From: Elymus sibiricus | Taxonomy: Eukaryota > Streptophyta > Magnoliopsida > Poales > Poaceae | DNA length: 64,000 nt | Direction: 5' to 3' | Assembly (NCBI GenBank): GCA_039707655.1 | Contig: CM077673.1 | Location: 270,018,288-270,082,287, forward strand | In this document: piece after piece, positions 22,651-33,670 of the stretch | Layout of the letters: every line of letters begins with the position of its first letter | Numbering within the stretch: the first letter of the stretch is position 1 | Translations under genes and position numbers: made by a program | Notes under the pieces: model-generated | The model's input: the letters and a program-made list of their open reading frames with translations, nothing else | What the model was told of the DNA's origin: nothing | Databases searched by the model: none

Positions 22651-23500
22651 TTTTATGTAACTATCTACTATAAATCAAAAATTGCTCCGTCTGCGCTGTA
22701 AACTTTGTCTTAACTGGCCATCGGCTTCGACCTCCCTTGCTAAGAGCTTGGGAGTGTTCCTTATCAAATATCCTTCAATAAGAGGGAATTCTTTTGTGGA
22801 ACCAGGCAATCCGGCCATTTGGTGCTAACAGACAGAAAATGCATAGGGAGATATGTTATATTACTGCTTAGCGTAAGAAACATCTTCCAAACAAAATAGT
22901 CCCTCTATCGGTACCTTCCTTCAGGCTGCTACGTAAATCGTAGATAGTAAGGCCGTATACTGCTAGTATGCGACTAATGGCTCTTTTTTTTAGAAAAGAA
23001 GCCCAAGTAATGGTGATAACAACCATAATTTTCATTTGTTGCTTCCGTCGTAGCCGACCAATTGTCTGCTAAAGATAGCTAGCTTTTGGCTTCACCCGTC
23101 TGAGGTACGTATCCGGGTGATCCGGTCGTAACAATCGCAGAGGTGCTCCCTTTACCCTCTAGCCGAACGATCGGGAACGTAGAGGGTAAACACAGGAGCG
23201 AGGCAACCCAGCTTGGCAAAAATCTTAGTTCTAATTGATGCATATAATGGCTTAAAAATCGACAAGGGAAACATGCATACACAATAGATGCTTAAAAAAT
23301 ATATAATCATCGGCTTCTGGAAGAAGCCCCCAGGTGTTATGTTCGGATTTAACATTTGAGGATGTATGCTGAAAAACTTAACATGAGCTCGGTTTAGCCG
23401 AACATAGACTTGGGAAAAGAAATTCGATCCTGCAAAATCAAGGTGGAAGGGAAAAAATATGAAAGGAAAGAAAAAAAAAGGAAAAGGAAGGTAAAAAGAA
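22651..23500. other. Element C spacer between the two convergent genes
   Basis: No domain or long frame with recognisable content. The antisense gene (from the left) and pol (from the right) both end facing this stretch, so it should contain two 3' ends. A candidate polyadenylation-type AATAAG occurs near 22778, which is weak evidence. Confidence 0.4.
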
Positions 23501-23513
23501 TGACGACACCGGT

Positions 23514-26500
23514 CTAGCCGTAAAAGCACCGAAGGCGAGCTGCGTTCCATGGGTTTGGTTCGAGCCGGTTATCCGGCGGGTTGGGAAGACGATAAGCCCC
23601 TCCTGTGAGTACTTCGTCAATGATGAAGGGGGCCTCCCACTTGGGATTGAGTTTATGCTTCTGCTTCTCCGGGAGTCGTAAGACAAGTTCGCCCACATTG
23701 TACGCCTTTGCCCTGACCTCCCTGCTCTGGTAACGTCGGGCTTGCTATTGATAAAAAGTAGAGCGAGCCCGAGCTATGACGCGCTCTCCTTCTAAGGCAT
23801 CCAAGTCGTCCTGCCGATCTAACTCGGCCTCCTTTTCTTCATACATGCGCACCCTTGGTGCGTCGTGAATAATATCACAGGGAAGGACTGCTTCTACCCC
23901 GTAGACCATAAAGAATGGTGTGTATCCCGTTGATCGATTCGGGGTGGTACGCAGACCCCACAGAACGGAGTCAAGCTCCTCTACCCAATGGCAGTCGGAT
24001 TCATGAAGAGACCAGACCAGACGTGGTTTAATACCACTCATGATGAGGCCCTTGGCCCGTTCGACTTGTCCATTGGTCTGCAGGTGATACACCGATGCGT
24101 AATCGAGCTTGATCCCCATGTTTGCGCACCAGTCCTTTACCTCTTGGGCAGTGAAATTGGATCCATTGTCCGTTATTATACTGTGCGGGACACCGTAACG
24201 GTGTACCACGCCGGATATAAAATCGACTACTGGTCTGGACTTGGCTGATTTGACAGGTTTTGCTTCGATCCATTTGGTGAACTTGTCAACCATGACCAGT
24301 AGATATTTATTCCTGTTGGTCCCCCCTTTAAGTGGTCCGACCATATCCATCCCCCAGACCGCAAAAGGCCAGGTAATCGGAATAGTCCGAAGAGCTGTTG
24401 GCGGCATGTGGCTTTGATTTGCAAATAGTTGACATCCCACGCAACGCTGGACAAGTGTCTGGGCGTCTGCTCGAGTGGTGGGCCAGAAGAAACCAGCTCG
24501 AAAGGCCTTGCTTACTAAGGCCCTTGCTGCGGCGTGGTGGCCGCCCATTCCTGCGTCGACTTCGGCCAAAAGCTGCCTTCCTTCTTCCTCAGATATGCAC
24601 CGCTGGAGTATTCCGGTGGTGCTTTTCTTGTATAACTCACCCTCATGGACTTTATAGGCCTTGGATCGCCGAATTATGCGTCTCGCCTCTGTCTGATCGT
24701 CGGGGAGTTCTTGGCGAAGAAGGTAAGCGAGAAAGGGCTTGGTCCATGGTGCGATTACTGCCATGACCTCGTGAGCCGAAGGCGTTTCGTCCATTACGGA
24801 GCCGCCGATGATTTGGTCGTCTGGCTCATTTATTGGGGGAACAACCTCTTCCGCACTGATGGATCCGGCATCCTTATTTTCATCCTGCCACACCACCGAC
24901 GGCTTGAAGAGCCGTTCAAGGAAGGTGTTTTTCGGGACAGGGTCGCGTTTGGCCCCCAGGCGGGCCAGTATGTCAGCGGCTTGGTTGTTGTCTCTAGCGA
25001 CATGATCGAATTCCAGCCCCTCGAACCGTGCTGATATTTTAAGGACGGCGTTTCTATATGATGCCATCTTTGGGTTTTTGGCGTCGAATTCGCCATTGAT
25101 TTGAGAGATGGCCAGGTTGGAGTCTCCCCGTACCTCCAGCCATTGTATGCCCATTGATGCTGCCATCCAAAGACCGTGCAAAAGTGCTTCGTATTCGGCT
25201 GCGTTGTTGGAATCGGCATACATGATTTGTAACACGTATCGGATGTTGTCACTTGTGGGAGATGTGAGAATAACTCTAGCCCCCAGTCCGGCCAATGTTT
25301 TGGATCCGTCGAAGTACATCGTCCAATCGGAGTATGTACTATATTCCCTGGGGAGCTCAGCCTCTGTCCATTCAGTGAGGAAATCTGCCAACACCTGAGA
25401 TTTAATAGCTCGTCGTGGCTTATAGGCGATTTCGAAAGGAAGGAGTTCAATGGCCCATTTGGCTATGCGGCCGGTGGCGTCCCTGTTATTGATTATATCG
25501 TTCAGGGGTACTTCGGATGCCACCATGACTGAACACTCTTGAAATTAGTGTCGGAGCTTCCGTGATGCCATAAACGCTGTGTAGGCTATCTTCTGGTAAT
25601 GCGGGTATCTAGACTTGCATTGCGTTAGCACTTCTGACACATAGTAGACCGGCTTCTGTATCCGGAATTTGGGACCCTCCTCTTCTCGTTCGACGACGAG
25701 CACTGCAATAACCACTTGATGGGTGGCCAGCGCCTGGTGCTGTGAGTATGGGGTTACTTGCCAGCAGTGTTTTGATTTCCTCTAACGCAGCCGCTGCTTC
25801 ATCGGTCCACTCGAAATTGTTGGTCCGTTTCAGCAACCTGTAGAGTGGTAAAGACTTTTCACCGAGGCGGGAAATAAAGCGACTTAATGCCGCCACACAA
25901 CCTGCGAACTTTTGGACATGCCTTAGCTCTGTAGGAATCGCAAGTTCCGATAGGGCGCGGATCTTAGCCGTATTGGCTTCTATTCTTCTATGGGAAACAA
26001 TGAATCCGAGTAGTTTACCAGCGGGAACTCCGAAGACACATTTCTCCGGATTGAGTCGTATATCATACTCACGTAGGCTAGCAAAGGTTTGCCTTACGTC
26101 GTCAATCAACTGACTGACGTGTTTGGTTTTAATGACCACGTCGTCCACGTATGCCTCGACTGTTTCTTGAGACATGTCTGAATCATGCGCTGGTATGTAG
26201 CCCCTGCGTTTTTTAGCCCGAAAGGCATTGTGTTAAAGCAGAATGGGCCGTAGGGGGTGATGAATGCAGTTGCAGCTTGATCAGATTCCTTCATTTTGAT
26301 CTGATGGTATCCGGATAAGCATCTAGGAAGCACAAAGAGTCGTGTCCGGCTGTGGCGTCAATAATCTGGTCTATGCGTGGTAAGGGGAAAGGGTCCTTAG
26401 GGCTGGCTTTATTAAGGTCTTTAAAGTCGACGCACAGCCGCCAGAATTTATCTTTCTTTGGTACCATTACCAGGTTTGCCAACCATTCGGGGTGCTTGAT

Positions 26501-26560
26501 TTCCCGTATGAATCCGGCCTCTAGCAATTTGGCTAGTTCATCGCCCATAGCTTGTCGTTT
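23514..26560 (-). pseudogene. Element C pol: RT, RNase H, integrase, disrupted
   Basis: Reverse transcriptase is recognisable in three frames: VPKKDKFWRLCVDFKDLN (~26430-26480), ITPYGPFCFNTMPFGLKNAG (~26210-26270), and the catalytic YVDD (~26145). RNase H (in 23745-25526) has D73, E111, D135 and D185 of that frame. Integrase has H330/H331 with C362/C365 (zinc-binding) and D394, D453, E489, a D-35-E spacing, all present. A continuation with the integrase C-terminal pattern (LNPKWEAPFII) lies at 23514-23696 in another frame. Breaks: a homopolymer indel at about 26566-26575, single-base shifts near 26310 and 26180, a shift near 25700, an in-frame stop at 25545-25547, and a shift after 23745. This copy cannot make a complete polymerase. 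Confidence 0.9.
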
Positions 26561-28476
26561 GGCTCGAAAAAGGGGCGTAGAGTCTGTTTAATGGGCTTGA
26601 AGCCTGCGATTATGTTGAGACTATGTTCTGCTAGCCGCCGTGGGATTCCTGGCATATCAGAAGGATGCCACGCGAAGATGTCCCAGTTTTCTCGTAAGAA
26701 TGCTCGCAGTGCCTCATCCACCATGGGGTCCAGCTGAGCTCCGATGGACGTCGTTTTATTGGGGTCCGTTGGGTGTACCTGAAATTTAACAATTTCTTCT
26801 GTAGGTTTAAAGGACGTGGGTTTGGGCCTTTTACTAAGGATCACATCGTCCTTGTCCACTGTTGACTGGAGTGCGGTCAATTCCTCTGCAGCAAAGGTCT
26901 CGGCTAGTGCCTCGAGGGCGAGCGCTGTTGTTTTGTTCTCAGCTCGAAGGGCTATATTCGGGTCATTGGTGATTGTGATTACCCTGTTTGGGCCTGGCAT
27001 CTTGAGCTTCATATACCCGTAATGTGGTATAGGCTGGAATTTTGTGAAGGCGTCATGCCCCAACAGGGCATGGTAGCCACTGGGGAAGGGCACGATATGG
27101 AAGAGAAGTTCTTCGGATCGGTAGTTTTCGGGCGTGCCGAACACTATGTCCAGGGTGATGCGTCCGGAACAACCCGCCTCTTTCCCAGGAATGATCCCCT
27201 GGAAGGTTGTGTTGCTCTGTTCGATGCGAGATCGGTCGAACTGCATTTTTTCCAGGGTGTCCTCGTAGATGAGGTTTAAACCACTGCCGCCGTCCATTAG
27301 CACCTTTTGTAACCTAAAACCATCGACGATGGGGTTTAGGACCAGAGCGGCCGGTGTTCGGCCGGGGCGGGTGGTTGATTGGCCAGTTTCTCCAAAGGTG
27401 ATGAGTATGTCTGCCCATGAACTTGTAGCCGCTACATGGTAGACCTGTTCGAGTTCTCTAAGAGCTCTTTTCCTCCTGTTCCTGGAGGGAAACGTTTCGT
27501 AGATCGTCAGGACTTCAGTGTTGTAATCTGGTGGCGTTGTTGAATGTCTGTTCGGAGGTAGTGCCTCGAGGATGGCCTCTCCGCTTTTTGTGACCTGCCT
27601 AATGACCCAGCAAGCTCTGAGGCTGTGAGTCGGGCTTGTGTTCAGCAAGACAGAATGTATCGGGCATGGCTTGTCCAATAGTCTGTCGAGGACAGTTCTG
27701 ACTCCCGTAGGGGGTCTATTCCTTTTCTCGACGGGTTCATGTTCGGCCAGCCGCCTCGGAGGTATCCACTTTTTCCGATCTCCTCTAGGGTATTCGGCAA
27801 AGACTGGTTCCGAAAGTAATCGTTCAGCTTGCCAGGTGCTCTCCATGACACAGTATTTTTGTACCAAGTCCGATAGCTCAGTGAAGTCATGAATGTGTCG
27901 ATGGGCTAGAGCGTTGAGGATCCCTTCATCACGACAATTGCGGCTGAAGGTTGCCATTATCTCTTGGTCACTAGAGCCTGGTACTCTGTCTCTAACAAGG
28001 AGGAGTCTAGCCCAAAAATGATGAACCGACTCCCCTGGCAATTGTTTAACATCCCGTAAGTCCGAAGACTTGGACTCTCCTGTGATGCTAGAATGCTCGA
28101 CTTGGGTGGTGGGTGGGAAATTTTTTGGTTCTGCGCCACGACGCGAGTCCGGAATCACGGGGTTCGGCGTGGGGGATTTGGAGTCCGTATTGACTATAGG
28201 ATCCTTCCGCGCGGGGTTCGAGTTGCGCGCTAGATCGGGGATCGATCCCGAACTATTTTTGGAGCAAACTCCGGAGTCCGAGTTACCGGAGAGATCTTGA
28301 TGATCGGAAACCGGGATATAAATCGTCTTTAATTCTGGTTGTTGGGAGGACGAGCCTCCAGCTGGACACTCGACGTTGGCGACTAAGTGAGTGATCGAGG
28401 GGCTGTGAATCTCCCTATCATCGGGTTTAATCCCAATCCGGTCAAAGACCGGAGTCGGGTCGTCGGACATGCCCAT
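26533..28476 (-). CDS. Element C gag-protease (partial polyprotein)
   Basis: 647 codons open from ATG. Residues ~138-220 resemble the retrotransposon gag domain (LRDVKQLPGESVHHFWARL, then helices ending MESTWQAER). C271, H274, H284 and C289 form a zinc-knuckle-like C-x2-H-x9-H-x4-C. VLMDGGSG at 392-399 is the aspartic protease active-site loop, here DGG rather than DTG/DSG, and LLGHDAF marks its downstream part. The frame then enters the first residues of the reverse transcriptase and ends at the homopolymer indel near 26570. In its family this polyprotein supplies particle shell, RNA binding and maturation protease. The gag core is shorter than usual at its front; the missing part may have been deleted. 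Confidence 0.8.
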   Translation of the reverse strand: MGMSDDPTPVFDRIGIKPDDREIHSPSITHLVANVECPAGGSSSQQPELKTIYIPVSDHQDLSGNSDSGVCSKNSSGSIPDLARNSNPARKDPIVNTDSKSPTPNPVIPDSRRGAEPKNFPPTTQVEHSSITGESKSSDLRDVKQLPGESVHHFWARLLLVRDRVPGSSDQEIMATFSRNCRDEGILNALAHRHIHDFTELSDLVQKYCVMESTWQAERLLSEPVFAEYPRGDRKKWIPPRRLAEHEPVEKRNRPPTGVRTVLDRLLDKPCPIHSVLLNTSPTHSLRACWVIRQVTKSGEAILEALPPNRHSTTPPDYNTEVLTIYETFPSRNRRKRALRELEQVYHVAATSSWADILITFGETGQSTTRPGRTPAALVLNPIVDGFRLQKVLMDGGSGLNLIYEDTLEKMQFDRSRIEQSNTTFQGIIPGKEAGCSGRITLDIVFGTPENYRSEELLFHIVPFPSGYHALLGHDAFTKFQPIPHYGYMKLKMPGPNRVITITNDPNIALRAENKTTALALEALAETFAAEELTALQSTVDKDDVILSKRPKPTSFKPTEEIVKFQVHPTDPNKTTSIGAQLDPMVDEALRAFLRENWDIFAWHPSDMPGIPRRLAEHSLNIIAGFKPIKQTLRPFFEPNDKLWAMN

Positions 28477-28502
28477 GGTTTGAATCCTACCAAGTAGCTC
28501 GT

Positions 28503-28748
28503 TTAGGGCGAGACGTCGATGGGGTACGTGTCGCCGCAGCGCATGGGGTCAATCCGCAGCGCCATGGTTCCAGGGTCGCTCGACGGCGAATCCCGGTTAT
28601 GCTCGGCCGCGGCGGATCCGGGCACATCGACTGGGTTGGGCGTTCTAGACAACCCGAGGGTAGAGGCCACCTCAGAGGTGGGGCCCGATGCTCCCGGTGC
28701 CAAGGCATCGGGATCCGCGGGCTCCTCCATGAGAGCTGAGGGCTTCAT
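28503..28748 (-). CDS. Short ORF at the gag 5' end of element C
   Basis: An 81-codon ATG-initiated frame lies between the primer site and the long gag frame. It is rich in Pro, Ser, Ala and Gly, like the leader part of gag in related elements, and ends 27 bp before the gag ATG region. It may be the original gag amino terminus separated from the rest by a deletion or frameshift. It has no recognised domain. Confidence 0.35.
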   Translation of the reverse strand: MKPSALMEEPADPDALAPGASGPTSEVASTLGLSRTPNPVDVPGSAAAEHNRDSPSSDPGTMALRIDPMRCGDTYPIDVSP

Positions 28749-28971
28749 AAAAAAAGTTCTCCCCGTGAATCAGTGACGAACTCTAGGTTTCCGAATCTGA
28801 TTTCTTGATCGGGGAGGAAACTTCCGATCTGGCCAAGATGTTCAGTCGGATCGGCACGTGACAGGATGTTGCCGCCTGCGGAGATCTGACCAGGGACAGA
28901 GACATCCTTGCTGCAGATTTCATTGCTCATGATAAGGCAAGCCATCGATTCCTTTGGAGATCACAGCGGAA

Positions 28972-28990
28972 CTCTCAATGAAAGCACCAA
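28972..28990 (-). other. Element C primer-binding site
   Basis: Minus-strand TTGGTGCTTTCATTGAGAG follows the 5' LTR terminus ACACCGACA directly. Its place and form fix the reverse orientation of the element. Confidence 0.75.
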
Positions 28991-29460
28991 TGTCGGTGTC
29001 AAAATCGGCGGATCTCGGGTAGGGGGTCCCGAGCTGTGAGTCTAGGATCGATGGTAATAGGAGACGAAGGAGACGACGTTTACCCAGGTTCAGTCCCTCC
29101 TATGGAGGTAAAACCCTACGTCCTGCTTGATTATATTGATGTGTATGAAGGTTACAGAGTTGATCTACCACGAGATCGAATAGCTAAAACCCTAGATGAG
29201 TTTCTCTGCCTTACAATCTAAAACCCTCTGGCTTATATAGACGCCAGGGGCCCCTAGGGTTACACATGGTCGGTTGCCCACCGAAGGAAAAAACGTGCCT
29301 ATTCTACTATCTTCAACTTGAAAGACACGCCACGGCTCCTGAGGTCTCCTCCCTAGCGACAGGGCCTTCGATCAGTCCAATCCTCAGCGAGCGGCCCATG
29401 AGTCCGGCCTATAAGAAATAGGCCGGTAGTCCGAGGACCCCTTAATCCCGGACTCCCTCA
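28991..29460 (-). repeat. Element C 5' LTR (right copy)
   Basis: 470 bp, aligned without gaps to 18993-19462, differing at about 15 sites by hand. TATA-like CTTATATAGAC at 29232-29242. Followed by target duplication CAAGG. Confidence 0.9.
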
Positions 29461-29630
29461 CAAGGGATGTCGTGATAAAATTTAAAAGAAATAATAGTTA
29501 GACAATTTTGGGAGCAATTATATGGAACTCAGTCACAACATGTTCCCACATGGGGATCCATTTATTGCATTCATGTTGAAAAAAATAAGAAACATCATGA
29601 TCCAAAATGATGAATAAAACACATAGATAT

Positions 29631-29810
29631 GTATAGCTAGGTTCACTGGAGATAGTTTAAAGACTCTAGTAGTTAAACATGTGCTACAACCACATGCATA
29701 TACTTCAACATGAAATACATATAGCTATAGCTAGGTTAATTAGATAGTTTACACATTCTAGTAGTTAAGCAGTTATACAAACCATGCATATAGTTCAAAC
29801 ATAATGTGCA
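29631..29810. repeat. ~91-bp tandem duplication
   Basis: TATAGCTAGGTT, then GATAGTTTA, CTAGTAGTTAA and CATGCATATA(C/G)TTCAA occur in the same order at about 29631-29712 and 29722-29805. The copies are diverged. No coding signal is seen in 29466-29885 otherwise. Confidence 0.6.
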
Positions 29811-29884
29811 TAAAGTTAAAAAGTTCGTACGAACTAGCCTTCCCCATCTAGCTAGTGTCTGGGAGTCACACTCTTGAGGCATGA

Positions 29885-30508
29885 GCCTAGTCATAGTCGT
29901 CACCCCACATGCCGGAGGGGCCGACCTTGTGGTCATCCTTGGTGGATGTATGACCCCTGGCTTCATCCCAATCTATGGGATCATCATTTCCTTTCTTCCT
30001 GGCTTCAAACTGAATACACATTATCTTGTTGTGCTCCATGAGTTCCTGACAATACACTGCAACACGCCTCATCATGCAGTTCCTTGTCACCATGGGGGAT
30101 CCAAAGTGGTGAAAACTCCACTAGAAACTTCATTCTTGTTCCCCTTGGGTGCGTCATCCCCTCCATGCTTGATCATGCTACAATGTTCGTCCATCTTCTC
30201 CATGTTGGGCCCTTCATTTGTAAGCAAAACAAATATATCCAATTTTGGCAGCATCATATTCTCATGAACATTAGAATCGTTACCAAGAAATGAAAGTACC
30301 TAGTAATTTAACTGGTGTGTGCGAGCTCTAGTAATTGGTCGAGTATATGTAGCAGCAGGGGTTGTGGGTGTAACTATAGTAGTGATGTCCTCATCATCCT
30401 CCCCTTCTTTAATTGAAGTCATCCTCGACGGAAGCTCATATTCCTCACCCACATAAGGCTTCAAATATGCAATGTAAAAAGTGGGACTAACCCCAAAATC
30501 TACAGGCA
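29885..30508 (-). pseudogene. Gypsy pol carboxy-terminal relic
   Basis: On the minus strand 30509-30300 reads a phrase of the form VDFGVSPTFYIAYLKPYVGEE followed by an acidic stretch and PITRARTHQLNY, a pattern I recognise from the very end of Ty3/gypsy polyproteins after integrase. A tail-like frame continues to about 29890 (KKGNDDPIDWDEARG) with stops between. Upstream pol is missing: the relic is cut at 30508/30509 by a CACTA end. It is unrelated in sequence to element C. Confidence 0.6.
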
Positions 30509-30549
30509 CACTACTGCAGGAAGGTCCTAAGACGACACATCAATTAGAT

Positions 30550-31060
30550 GCCCTTTGACCAAATTGTGTGCGATCCATCAATCGCAAACGGTATAGTTCA
30601 AGCTCCATCGCCAATAACACGAACTGTGTGCGATGACAGATCCATGAAATACGATTCAAAAAATAGTTGTGTGTGTGATCTATGGCAAACAGTTGACAAA
30701 GACAAACTATTTATGATGGGCCAAAATAACACAAATGGTTAACGAAATACAAGTGTGTGTGATGTATGACATACAATTCACTATGATAAACTATTTGTGC
30801 TAATCCAGCATAACACAAACGATTGTCCAGATGATTATGTGTGAGATAGATGGCATACAGGTCAGCCGGATGAGCTGTTTGCGATGACAGAAAATAACAC
30901 AAACGATTACCCTGATCAAGATGTGTGAGATAGACGACAAACACGTTGCCCGGATGAACTGTTTGTGATGAGACAAAATAACACAAACAGTTGCTCAGAT
31001 CAAGATGTGTGTGATGTACAATATACATGTCACTCGGATGTGTTGTGGGCAAACGATTCC
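30550..31060 (+). repeat. Subterminal repeat block, copy 1
   Basis: Units of ~60 bp alternate TGTGTG(C/T)GAT with AACACAAACG-type motifs. The order of variants matches the block at 32498-32935 almost unit for unit. Confidence 0.65.
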
Positions 31061-31168
31061 GGGTAAAGAACTGTCAGCGGTTGATGAAATCGTCACCGAT
31101 GGATTCGGTAGTTTAATCCGTACGCGATGTGATTTGCTCAGTCTGCGCACAAACATCTATGCTCAGTG

Positions 31169-31358
31169 TAGAAGAACATGATTGCATAACCAAATTAAAC
31201 TTCCAAATACATAAGTGACTACACACATAACATTGGCACACCTCAATAAAGAATTACACACATGACAACATGATTGCATAACCTAATTAACCATCCAAAT
31301 ACATAAGTGACTACACACATAACATTGGCGCACATCTCAATAAACTATTACATGCATA
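31169..31358. repeat. ~98-bp tandem duplication
   Basis: AACATGATTGCATAACC(A/T)AATTAA starts at 31169 and 31267; both continue through CATAAGTGACTACACACATA and ACATTGGC. It lies just downstream of the exonuclease-like gene in that gene's direction. ACGGAGGGAGTA at about 31397 resembles a lone Stowaway MITE end. Confidence 0.65.
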
Positions 31359-31435
31359 ATAAACTTAGACCTCTAAAACTAAAAATATTTCAGCACGGAG
31401 GGAGTATGAGAAACGGTCATCAAATCATCTACTTC

Positions 31436-32245
31436 CTATGATGCTTGCCGCCACCGCTCTGCTTGTGGCTCGATCCCTCATCGTCTTCAGGTAGGATGCA
31501 CTTCCTCATGTCAACGTTCGGCCTGAACATCTCGTAGCATGTGTATGCTTCATTGGCCGCGGTCTAGAGGTGATATTCATCCAGTCTCTTCACCAAGGTC
31601 TTGTGCCAGACATGCTTGTTCTTGTCGCACTCGGCCTTCATGTCTCTGTAGTAGGGGTCGATGATGGCCATGACCAGGTCAACATGGGAGTCCTTGTCCG
31701 TCTTACAGGTGGTCGTGAACGTTGACAAGCTTTTGGCAGGACAAGCCTGAAGTCTTGAGCACCTTTGGATCGTTGGTGGTGTCCACCATAGCGAACCTGT
31801 CGTCGGGACTGTTAACAAACCTAGTGAAACGCTCACAAGGCACTATGGCCAGGCAGTAGTGGTAGAGGAGGACATGATGGCGCACGCACAACTGGGCGAT
31901 GACAACCTTCTGATCATGCCCGGCACGACCGTTGGTGTAAGCGAGGTCAAAGCCGGCTACTTTGTACTTGTCATCCGCAGCAAGCAACCACTCCATAGTG
32001 TTGATGGAGTCCTCCACCATGACCGGGTCATTGGTGTACACTACAATGAGGTCCGTCTTCCTCATGTGGTTGTCCACATGATGCATGCCGAACTCCATTG
32101 GAGCGCCTCTGGATATCCTCTCTGTATGCATCGTCGAGTGTGTGCTTAATGTGTTGTGGGGCGCGATCTTAATGGCCACGGGTATAAATGGGGGCTGAAT
32201 GTCCTGGAAAACCGGCACGTCCGGATGGCAGTTTTTGCAGCACAT
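31436..32245 (-). pseudogene. WRN/RNase D-like 3'-5' exonuclease, decayed
   Basis: The minus strand reads VEDSINTMEWLLAADDKYKV, GFDLAYTNGRAGHDQKVVIA, QLCVRHHVLLYHY, then after a frameshift near 31750-31790 MAIIDPYYRDMKAECDK, VKRLDEYHL, a TAG stop, and AANEAYTCYEMFR with a Gly/His/Lys-rich tail ending near 31436. This follows the DEDDy exonuclease order. DEDD enzymes use D-x-E in Exo I and an Asp in the AA-x-DA-x(2)-Y motif of Exo III; here those read D-L-A and AANEAY, so two metal ligands appear changed. With the shift and the stop, no active enzyme is expected. The family trims nucleic acid 3' ends. It lies between two CACTA-like subterminal blocks. Confidence 0.6.
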
Positions 32246-32404
32246 GATTCAGTCGTGGAGGACATAACTACATGGGGCGAAGCGCGTGGTGCTACCGCAT
32301 GCATATGGCGCCCGAACGTGATCGTGGGCCAGCCCCAACAGCTGGCAGAGCGCGCACGGAGGGGCACGAGAGCAGAGCACGTGGAAGGATGCAAGAGCAA
32401 AGCG

Positions 32405-32496
32405 CCCGGAGGAACGCGAGGTCAAACCGACCACTTTGTATTTTTCTGCGTCAAGCAACATGTCCATAACGTTGATGGAGTTCTCCACCCAGATCC
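32405..32496 (-). pseudogene. Second fragment of the exonuclease-like gene
   Basis: Minus-strand VENSINVMDMLLDAEKYKVV is a close match to VEDSINTMEWLLAADDKYKV of the neighbouring pseudogene. Similarity fades within about 30 codons through a frameshift. It directly adjoins the second subterminal repeat block. The segment 32246-32404 has only scrambled similarity. Confidence 0.55.
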
Positions 32497-32497
32497 T

Positions 32498-32935
32498 TCG
32501 ACGAAACTGTGTGCGATGCATGAATCGCAAACGGTATAGTTCAAGGTCCGTCGCCAATGACACGAAATGTGTGCGATGGCGGATCCATCTAATACGATTC
32601 AGAAAAGAGTTGCATGTAAGATCTATGACATACAGTTGACCCAGGCAAACTGTTTGTGATGGGCCAAAATAACACAAACGGTTAACTAAATACACGTGTG
32701 TGCGATGTATGACATACTGTTCACCTGGATAAACTGTTTGTGCTGATCAAGTAGAACATCAACGATTGTCGAGATGATCATGTGTGAGATAGACGACATA
32801 CAGGTCCGCCGGATGAACTATTTGCGATGGCATAAAATACACAAACGATCACCCAGATCAAGATGTGTGCGACAGACGGCAAACACGTTGCCCAGATGAA
32901 TTGTTTGTGACAAGCTTATTTTATTATAACTGTAT
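32498..32935 (+). repeat. Subterminal repeat block, copy 2
   Basis: It repeats 30555-31000 in the same orientation, from ACTGTGTGCGATGCATGAATC through GATGAATTGTTTGTGA, with about 10-15% differences by eye. Same-strand repetition argues for a duplicated left part, since two ends of one CACTA element would usually be inverted. Confidence 0.65.
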
Positions 32936-33424
32936 GGAAATGTCGCATATCGAGCTTTTGGTAGGAATTAATTAATTAGGATATTAAATGCAAATCCATG
33001 CAATGTTGGTGCCCAAAGCACGCTCTCTCCTCCTTAATTGTTGTGCCATGTCATTTTTTTACTTATGTGGCATGCTTAGCACATGTACACCGTGGATCAT
33101 TGGGAAGGGCGCCACTTCTTATCAACTGTTGTCTGGCACCCGTGGGAGGCGCGCCGGCCCATCCATCGGACATGATGATGATGTGTGTACCATGTGCGAT
33201 AGTGGGCCGACACGTACACACATCTGATGACGCGGGCCAACGTACTCCATCCCACACGGTTTCTAAAAACCATAAAGCATTTCGGGCTTGGGAACCAAAA
33301 CGATCAATAAATTTTGAGCTTGTTTCCCGTCACATTCCAAATTACCACGCTTTAATTTATTGTAAATCAGTTCAAACCTACCAAACCTAAACGTGTTCCC
33401 ACTTAGCAGTTGTTTACTAGTAGG
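32936..33424 (+). other. Upstream region of the coiled-coil gene
   Basis: No repeat family or long ORF is recognised. The segment ends in a TATA box and is flanked by a plausible gene, so it may be its 5' flank. ATGATGATGATGTGTGTACC near 33172 is simple sequence. Confidence 0.4.
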
Positions 33425-33434
33425 CTATAAAAAC
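33425..33434 (+). promoter_or_regulatory. TATA box of the coiled-coil gene
   Basis: CTATAAAAAC lies 92 bp before the first downstream ATG (33517) and 246 bp before the ATG used here for the ORF. The pyrimidine-rich sequence at 33460-33515 fits a plant 5' leader. Confidence 0.5.
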
Positions 33435-33670
33435 AGCTACTCGGAAATTACCGCACATTCCTCTCCTCATCACCAAAAAAACAGGCCTTTCTTGTTAGTC
33501 GTTCCTTCTGTCTGCCATGGCCGGTATGAGGGGTGTTCTGGGTCGAGATATAACCAGGGAAGAAAGACCAAGGCCGTAAAAGCAACAGAGAGGTCTTGCC
33601 GCCGCGCCGGGGAGTGCCAGAGAGCTCTAGCCACGCCGCGTTTGCCGCAACACAGATTTCCGGCGGCACC

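Larger units (their letters stand above)
18993..29460 (-). mobile_element. Element C: Tat-type Ty3/gypsy retrotransposon
   Basis: LTRs of 470 bp lie at both ends (TGTCGGTG...CTCCCTCA as read on +), flanked by CAAGG at 18988-18992 and 29461-29465. The primer site is beside the right LTR and pol reads on the minus strand, so the element is reversed. Order in its own direction: gag-protease, reverse transcriptase, RNase H, integrase, a long 3' region with an oppositely oriented spliced gene, polypurine tract, LTR. Integrase is followed by no chromodomain, and the extra gene between pol and the 3' LTR is typical of the Tat lineage. By hand count the LTRs differ at about 15 of 470 sites (~3.2%), roughly 1.2 million years at the commonly used 1.3e-8 substitutions per site per year. 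Confidence 0.9.
30509..32935 (+). mobile_element. CACTA-type fragment carrying an exonuclease-like gene
   Basis: CACTACTGCAGGAAGG at 30509-30524 has the form of a CACTA terminus. It is followed by dense subterminal repeats built on TGTGTGCGATG and CACAAACGG. A second, direct copy of that repeat block occurs at 32498-32935, and each block adjoins a piece of the same exonuclease-like gene. No transposase and no opposite terminus are visible, so this is a non-autonomous, rearranged element; its right limit is uncertain. Confidence 0.5.

Noticed and set aside
23988..25398. Plus-strand frames across element C pol
   Set aside because: They are shadows of RNase H and integrase, which are clear on the minus strand.
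31396..31408. A complete Stowaway MITE at ACGGAGGGAGTA
   Set aside because: Only one terminus is visible; no inverted partner lies within 400 bp.
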